Part shown: in pieces, positions 59,525 to 64,000 of the stretch
How positions within the stretch are numbered: position 1 is the stretch's first letter
Layout of the letters: every line of letters begins with the position of its first letter
Source: Mycolicibacterium sp. CBMA 226
GTDB lineage: Bacteria; Actinomycetota; Actinomycetes; Mycobacteriales; Mycobacteriaceae
Length of the DNA stretch: 64,000 nucleotides
Reading direction: 5' to 3'
NCBI RefSeq assembly: GCF_009729075.1
Contig: NZ_VTGY01000015.1
Span: 372,001 to 436,000, forward strand
Notes under the pieces: model-generated
What the model was told of the DNA's origin: nothing
Database searches by the model: none
What the model saw: the letters and a program-made list of their open reading frames with translations, nothing else
Translations under genes and position numbers: made by a program

Positions 59525-61741
59525 ATGCTGAACCGCATCGCGCTGCTGGCCATTGCCGCACCGAAGAGAATTCTGGTGCTGGCGGGGCTGGTCCTGATCG
59601 CCGCGGCGATCTTCGGCGTCCCGGTCGTCAAGACCCTGCCCGCGGGCGGTTTCCAAGACCCCAAGTCCGAGTCGTCGCAAGCCAGTCGGCTCTTGGCCAC
59701 CAAGTTCCACCAGGGCGACATGCCCATGCTGGTTACCGTCACCGCGCCCGACGGGGTGCACGGGCCGGCTGCTTCGGCGGCCGCCCGCGACATCGTCGAC
59801 CACCTCAAGGCCTCACCTCACGTCGCCTATGTGTCCTCGGCCTGGACCGTGCCTCCGGCCGCGGCCGGCGAGCTCGTCAGCAAGGACGGTAAATCCGGGC
59901 TGATCGTGGCCGGCATGAACGGCGGCGAGAACAACGCGCAGAAGTACGCGCAGGAACTCTCCGACCAGGTGGTGCACGACCGGCCCGGCGTCACCGTCAC
60001 GGCCGGCGGTGGGGCCATCGTCTACTCGCAGATCAACACGCAGACCGAGCACGACCTGCTCGTCATGGAATCCATCGCGGTGCCGCTCAGCTTCCTGGTG
60101 TTGGTGTGGGTCTTCGGCGGACTGGTCGCCGCTGCGCTCCCGATCCTGGTCGGCGGCCTGGCGATGACCGGCACGCTCGCCGTCCTGCGGACGATCACGT
60201 TCTTCACCGACGTGTCGGTCTTCGCGCTCAATGTGGCCACCGCCCTCGGGCTGGCGCTCGCCATCGACTACACACTGCTGATCATCAGCCGCTACCGCGA
60301 CGAGGTCGGCGAAGGGCAGCCGCGGGACCGGGCACTGACCCGCACCATGGTCACCGCCGGGCGGACCGTGTTGTTCTCGGCGACGACGGTCGGGCTGTCG
60401 ATGGCGGCGATGCTGATGTTCCCGATGTACTTCCTGACGTCCATCGCCTACGCCGGCATCGCGACGGTGGCGTTCGCGGCCGCGGCCGCGGTGATCGTCA
60501 CGCCGGCGGCCATCTGGTTGCTCGGCGACCGGCTCGACTCTCTCAGCCTGCCGCATCTCTTCCGGCGCAACACGACGCCCAAGCCGGTGCATGAGCTGTT
60601 CTGGTACCGCGCCGCGAAAGCCGTGATGCGCCGCTCGGTCTCGGCCGGCCTGGCCGTCGTCGTGCTGCTGCTGGTGCTGGGTGCGCCGTTCCTCGGCGCG
60701 AAATGGGGCTTCCCCGACGAGCGGGTGTTGCCGACCACGGCTTCCGCACACCAGTTGGGGGACCAGCTGCGCAACGACTTCGCCAACAACTCCGTCACCG
60801 ACATCACGGCCGTCATTCCGGACGCCGCCGGCCTCGCCCCGGCCGCCTTCGACGCCTATGCCGCCGACCTCTCGCGCGTTGCCGCGGTCACCGAAGTGAC
60901 GGCGCCGAACGGAACGTTCGTCGGCGGCCGGAAGGTGGGGCCGGCCGGTCCCGGTGCCGCGATCGTCGACGGCAGCGCCTTTCTGACGATCGGCAGCAGC
61001 GCCCCGTTGTTTTCCGACGCGTCGCAGGCGCAACTCGATGCGGTGCACGCGGTCAAGCGGCCGGACGGGCGGCTCGTGCAGTTGGCGGGCGTGGCGCAGA
61101 CCAGCCATGACAGCGTGCAAGCAGTCACCGACCGGCTGCCGTGGGTGCTGGCCGTCATCGCCGTCATCACCCTCGGGCTGCTGTTCCTGCTCACCGGTAG
61201 TGTGGTGCTGCCGGTGAAAGCCCTTGTGCTCAATGTTCTTTCGCTCACCGCGGCCTTTGGCGCGCTGGTCTGGATCTTCCAGGACGGCCACCTGGGCGCG
61301 CTCGGCACCACGGCGACCGGCACATTGGCCTCGAACATGCCGGTGCTGCTGTTCTGCATCGCGTTCGGGCTGTCGATGGACTACGAGGTGTTCCTGGTCG
61401 CTCGCATCCGCGAATTCTGGCTCGTGGAGCAGGACAACGACGAGAGCGTCGCCCTCGGCCTGGCCCACACCGGACGGGTGATCACGGCCGCGGCTCTGGT
61501 GATGTCGATATCGTTCGGCGCGCTGATCGCCGCCGAGGTGTCGTTCATGCGGATGTTCGGACTCGGGCTGACCATCGCCGTCCTGGTGGATGCGACCCTC
61601 GTGCGGACAGTGCTGGTGCCGGCTTTCATGCACCTGATGGGGCGGTGGAACTGGTGGGCGCCGGCGCCACTGGCCCGGCTGCACAAACGCATCGGCATCA
61701 GTGAATCGGCGCCCGAGCCGTTGGCATGCAGCGCACGATGA
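59525..61741 (+). CDS. mmpL13: MmpL13-type RND transporter, intact
   Basis: 738 residues, RND superfamily with twelve helices: one, then a large outer loop (about 35-190), five helices, a second loop (about 400-530), and five more. The proton-relay Asp-Tyr pairs are ALAIDYTLLIISRYR and GLSMDYEVFLVARIREF. MmpL proteins export lipids or siderophores. In M. tuberculosis this gene is split into mmpL13a and mmpL13b, whereas here it is one open frame. AAGGGGAG precedes the ATG. The next gene overlaps by 4 nt. Confidence 0.94.
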   Translation: MLNRIALLAIAAPKRILVLAGLVLIAAAIFGVPVVKTLPAGGFQDPKSESSQASRLLATKFHQGDMPMLVTVTAPDGVHGPAASAAARDIVDHLKASPHVAYVSSAWTVPPAAAGELVSKDGKSGLIVAGMNGGENNAQKYAQELSDQVVHDRPGVTVTAGGGAIVYSQINTQTEHDLLVMESIAVPLSFLVLVWVFGGLVAAALPILVGGLAMTGTLAVLRTITFFTDVSVFALNVATALGLALAIDYTLLIISRYRDEVGEGQPRDRALTRTMVTAGRTVLFSATTVGLSMAAMLMFPMYFLTSIAYAGIATVAFAAAAAVIVTPAAIWLLGDRLDSLSLPHLFRRNTTPKPVHELFWYRAAKAVMRRSVSAGLAVVVLLLVLGAPFLGAKWGFPDERVLPTTASAHQLGDQLRNDFANNSVTDITAVIPDAAGLAPAAFDAYAADLSRVAAVTEVTAPNGTFVGGRKVGPAGPGAAIVDGSAFLTIGSSAPLFSDASQAQLDAVHAVKRPDGRLVQLAGVAQTSHDSVQAVTDRLPWVLAVIAVITLGLLFLLTGSVVLPVKALVLNVLSLTAAFGALVWIFQDGHLGALGTTATGTLASNMPVLLFCIAFGLSMDYEVFLVARIREFWLVEQDNDESVALGLAHTGRVITAAALVMSISFGALIAAEVSFMRMFGLGLTIAVLVDATLVRTVLVPAFMHLMGRWNWWAPAPLARLHKRIGISESAPEPLACSAR

Positions 61742-62406
61742 CGGCGGCCAAGCGGCGTCGGGCCCCGCGTGGGTCCGGTGACCAGTTGCGTGACGAAATC
61801 ATCGACGCGGCAACCGAATTGCTCCTGGAGTCCAACCAGGAGAAGGCAGTGTCAATCCGGTCCGTCGCGCAACGGGTGGGCGTCACCCCGCCATCGATAT
61901 ACCTGCATTTCGCCGACAAGGATGCCTTGTTGGACGCGGTGTGCGGCCGCTACTTCGAGCGACTGGACGACGTCATGCAGCAGGTGGCCGACGAGCAACC
62001 GACGACGATCGACCGGTTGCGCGCACAGGGCCTGGCGTACGTCCGCTTCGCGCGGCAGAACCGCGAGCTCTACCGCATCGCCATGATGTCCGAGGGGCAT
62101 CCGGGCAGCGACGTGGACCAGGCCCTCAACGCCGCCGCCTTCGTACATATGCGGGATTCGGTGCAGGCCCTGATGGACGAGGGCAATTATCCGCGCGGCG
62201 ATGTGACGGCGGCGGCACTCGGATTGTGGACGGTGGCACACGGCTTGGCTGCGCTGTTCATCTCGCGGCCGTATCTGCCCTTCGGCGATCTGGAGGAGTT
62301 CGCCGACCGGGTGCTCAGCGCCGCGTGCCTCGGTGGCATGGTGAGAGGTCTGGGCGCACCGGAGGTAACGCCGCAGCAGCTGGTCGAGAGACTGAAAGGT
62401 TCCTGA
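61738..62406 (+). CDS. TetR family regulator of the mmpL operon
   Basis: 222 residues. HTH: DEIIDAATELLLESNQEKAVSIRSVAQRVGVTPPSIYLHFADKDALLDAVC. The C-terminal domain is the TetR_C 33-like type (RFARQNRELYRIAMMSEGHPG). The ATG overlaps the mmpL stop as ATGA; another ATG lies four codons upstream. Because it is inside the operon and a palindromic operator covers the promoter, simple autoregulation is expected, with relief by the exported substrate or a related lipid. Confidence 0.93.
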   Translation: MTAAKRRRAPRGSGDQLRDEIIDAATELLLESNQEKAVSIRSVAQRVGVTPPSIYLHFADKDALLDAVCGRYFERLDDVMQQVADEQPTTIDRLRAQGLAYVRFARQNRELYRIAMMSEGHPGSDVDQALNAAAFVHMRDSVQALMDEGNYPRGDVTAAALGLWTVAHGLAALFISRPYLPFGDLEEFADRVLSAACLGGMVRGLGAPEVTPQQLVERLKGS

Positions 62407-62408
62407 CG

Positions 62409-63038
62409 ATGACTGATACGACGGTGGACAACCCGTTCTTCGCCCGGATGTGGATCGCGATGTCGTCGCGTGAGCGCAAGTTCATGACCAAACTGCGGCA
62501 GGAGAATCTGGCTGGGCTCAGCGGCCGGGTGCTAGAGGTCGGTGCCGGAACCGGAACCAACTTCGCCTTCTACCCCGACACCGTGACCGAGGTGGTGGCC
62601 GTGGAGCCGGAGGCCCGGCTGGCACCGCTGGCCCGCGAGGCGGCGCTGACCGCCCCCGTGCCCGTGACCGTGCGCACCGAGACCGTCGAGAGCTTCGACA
62701 GCGACGAGCTTTTCGACGCAGTCGTGTGCTCGCTGGTGCTGTGCTCGGTCGATGAGCCGGAAAGCGTTCTGCAGCAGATGTATTCACGGCTCAGGCCGGG
62801 CGGCGAGCTGCGTTACTTCGAGCACGTCGCGAGTGGCGGGGTTCGTGGCCGGGCGCAGAGATTCCTGGATTCGACGTTCTGGCCGAAGGTTTCGGGCAAC
62901 TGTCATGCGCACCGGGAGACTGAGCAGAGCATTGTCGGTGCGGGATTCCAGGTCGCCACCGCCCGCCGGGTGCTGATGCTGCCGGGCTGGGTGCCGCTGG
63001 CAGAGGTGGCGTTGGGCCGGGCCGTCAGGCCCGTTTGA
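62409..63038 (+). CDS. SAM-dependent methyltransferase
   Basis: 209 residues, class I fold. Motif I is VLEVGAGTGTNF (about residue 41), motif II VVAVEPEARL, and motif IV FDAVVCSLVLCSVDEP. The late segment YFEHVASGGVRGRAQRFLDSTFWPKVSGNCHAHRETEQSI resembles phospholipid and METTL7-type methyltransferases. The position equals Rv1147. It is 2 nt after the TetR stop, so it belongs to the mmpL operon and may modify the exported lipid. Confidence 0.88.
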   Translation: MTDTTVDNPFFARMWIAMSSRERKFMTKLRQENLAGLSGRVLEVGAGTGTNFAFYPDTVTEVVAVEPEARLAPLAREAALTAPVPVTVRTETVESFDSDELFDAVVCSLVLCSVDEPESVLQQMYSRLRPGGELRYFEHVASGGVRGRAQRFLDSTFWPKVSGNCHAHRETEQSIVGAGFQVATARRVLMLPGWVPLAEVALGRAVRPV

Positions 63039-63753
63039 TCGTCGGCAGCAGTTCGGGCAGCCGCTGCAACAGGGTGGGCAGCGCCGTCGCCGCGGTCTCC
63101 CGTAGGGATATGGTGGCCAGATCGGAGAAGGGCGTCGGCTGCGGATTTACCTCGATCACCGGAATGCCCTGCTGCGCAGCTGCTTCCGGTAGCGATGCCG
63201 CCGGGTACACCACCGAGGAGGTGCCGACGGTGATCACCAGGTCCGCGGCGCTGACCGCCGCGACGGAGTTGTTCCACGCGTCGGAGGGCAGGTTCTCGCC
63301 GAACCACACGACGTCGGGCCGGATCAAGCCGCCGCAGTAGCACTCTGGTGGTTCGATGGCGATTTCAGGCTCCGGCATCGGCGGGAGGGTGCCCTCGAAT
63401 TCGGCTTTGCAACTGTCGCAATGGAAGTGGAACAAGCTGCCGTGCAGGTGGTGCACCCGGGTGCTGCCGGCCCGCTCGTGCAGATTGTCGATGTTCTGGG
63501 TGACGACATCGACCTCGGTGTAGTCCTGCCACGCGGCCACTGCACGGTGGCCGTCGTTGGGCGACACGTTGCCCATCATGTGATGGCGCCACAGATACCA
63601 GGCGAACACCCGCTCGGGGCGTCGGCGCCAGGCGTCCGAGCTGGAGATCTCGTAGGGGTCTGTGTTGGCCCACAGGCCGGTCTCGGCGTCCCGGAACGTT
63701 GGTACACCACTGTCGGCGGACATCCCCGCACCGCTGAACACCGTCACCCGCAT
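63025..63753 (-). CDS. cobB: NAD-dependent protein deacylase (sirtuin, Sirt5-like)
   Basis: 242 residues (Rv1151c, 237). FSGAGMSADSGVPTFRD binds NAD, TQNIDNLH is the second NAD motif, H104 is the catalytic base in HLHGS, and the zinc site is C112, C115, C138 and C140. Y53 and R56 (WYLWR) form the YxxR pair that marks desuccinylases and deacetylases of class III. It removes acetyl or succinyl groups from lysine, including acyl-CoA synthetases. Start chosen where family homology begins. The 3' end overlaps the methyltransferase gene by 14 bp. Confidence 0.94.
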   Translation of the reverse strand: MRVTVFSGAGMSADSGVPTFRDAETGLWANTDPYEISSSDAWRRRPERVFAWYLWRHHMMGNVSPNDGHRAVAAWQDYTEVDVVTQNIDNLHERAGSTRVHHLHGSLFHFHCDSCKAEFEGTLPPMPEPEIAIEPPECYCGGLIRPDVVWFGENLPSDAWNNSVAAVSAADLVITVGTSSVVYPAASLPEAAAQQGIPVIEVNPQPTPFSDLATISLRETAATALPTLLQRLPELLPTIKRA

Positions 63754-63805
63754 TCGACCACGGTATCGGGTTTCCGGTGATCTGAGCCACTTCGCCGCCA
63801 TCGGT

Positions 63806-63811
63806 CATACT
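63806..63811 (+). promoter_or_regulatory. -10 hexamer CATACT for the GntR gene
   Basis: CATACT ends 6 nt before the ATG and there is no ribosome site, so a leaderless start is predicted. Confidence 0.5.
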
Positions 63812-63817
63812 CGGCGG

Positions 63818-64000
63818 ATGACCGATTTCGGTGAGTGGGTTCGCCTCGATCCGCACGCAGGGCCGCTGTTCGACCAGTTGCGCCTGCAGATCATCGAGGC
63901 CATCCGCGACGGCCGGCTGCCTGCCGGAACCCGGCTGCCCACCGTGCGCGACCTGGCCGGCACGCTGGGGATGGCGGCCAACACCGTCGCCCGCGCTTAC
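63818..64000 (+). CDS. GntR/YtrA-type regulator, N-terminal part
   Basis: 61 codons up to the window edge. PLFDQLRLQIIEAIRDGRLPAGTRLPTVRDLAGTLGMAANTVARAY is a GntR winged helix; the short lead before it fits the YtrA subfamily (Rv1152 in M. tuberculosis, same position after the sirtuin). The gene runs out of the window, so the C-terminal part cannot be judged; a MocR aminotransferase fusion is not excluded. Confidence 0.88.
   Translation, partial: MTDFGEWVRLDPHAGPLFDQLRLQIIEAIRDGRLPAGTRLPTVRDLAGTLGMAANTVARAY

Overview
This is a high-GC actinobacterial window that reads as Mycobacterium, most likely a fast-growing Mycolicibacterium. The gene order follows the M. tuberculosis Rv1092c-Rv1152 backbone: coaA, glyA, desA2, phoH2, a polysaccharide deacetylase, fum, glpX, a DUF4245 gene, an AI-2E exporter, 3beta-HSD, xseB/xseA, ispH, ychF, then a 13E12-type HNH gene, mcr, an SDR gene, mmpL13, a methyltransferase, a sirtuin and a YtrA-like GntR gene. 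A non-pathogen accessory load sits between these blocks. Many genes start directly 6-8 nt after a TAnnnT-type -10 hexamer, the usual mycobacterial leaderless arrangement. All family and orthology calls come from recognising motifs and gene order; no database search was run.

Layout. 1-12.5 kb: a tandem pair of small membrane genes, then the core-metabolism block from coaA to the AI-2E exporter. A small open frame of 43 codons overlaps the start of phoH2 and fits the phoAT antitoxin. 12.5-17.1 kb: an SDR gene, then a minus-strand cluster of sulfatase, HAD phosphatase and formylglycine-generating enzyme. 17.1-23.8 kb: 3beta-HSD behind a KstR-type operator, xseB/xseA, a lipid-droplet-type gene, ispH, a DUF6542 gene and ychF. 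23.8-38.5 kb: the accessory zone. It holds a repeat-rich protein with three VALNPQPLPPK motifs beside a serine-resolvase remnant, arr, a Gdx-type SMR exporter behind a possible guanidine riboswitch, azlCD, VOC proteins, two TetR-controlled oxygenases with clear palindromic operators, and a 13E12/HNH gene. 38.5-43.7 kb: a class III cyclase, an alpha/beta hydrolase, two orphan Mce-associated membrane genes coupled to a WS/DGAT-like acyltransferase, and a DoxX gene.

43.8-59 kb is rich in acyl-CoA and steroid-type catabolism: a DUF3556 membrane gene under a perfect KstR-like palindrome, a GntR-controlled thiolase/hydratase/acyl-CoA dehydrogenase operon, an enoyl-CoA isomerase-like gene divergent from mcr, and mcr-SDR-nitronate monooxygenase followed by another acyl-CoA dehydrogenase. 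59-64 kb is an mmpL13-tetR-methyltransferase operon with an operator built into its promoter, then the sirtuin and the start of a GntR gene.

Most notable signals: (i) five copies of an exactly 49-bp palindromic element scattered between genes, with compensating base changes in one arm pair; (ii) two KstR-like operators, one in front of an uncharacterised DUF3556 membrane gene; (iii) the ALNPQPLPP-repeat protein next to a resolvase scar; (iv) a candidate guanidine riboswitch; (v) a TetR operator whose two arms each carry the -10 hexamer of one divergent gene.
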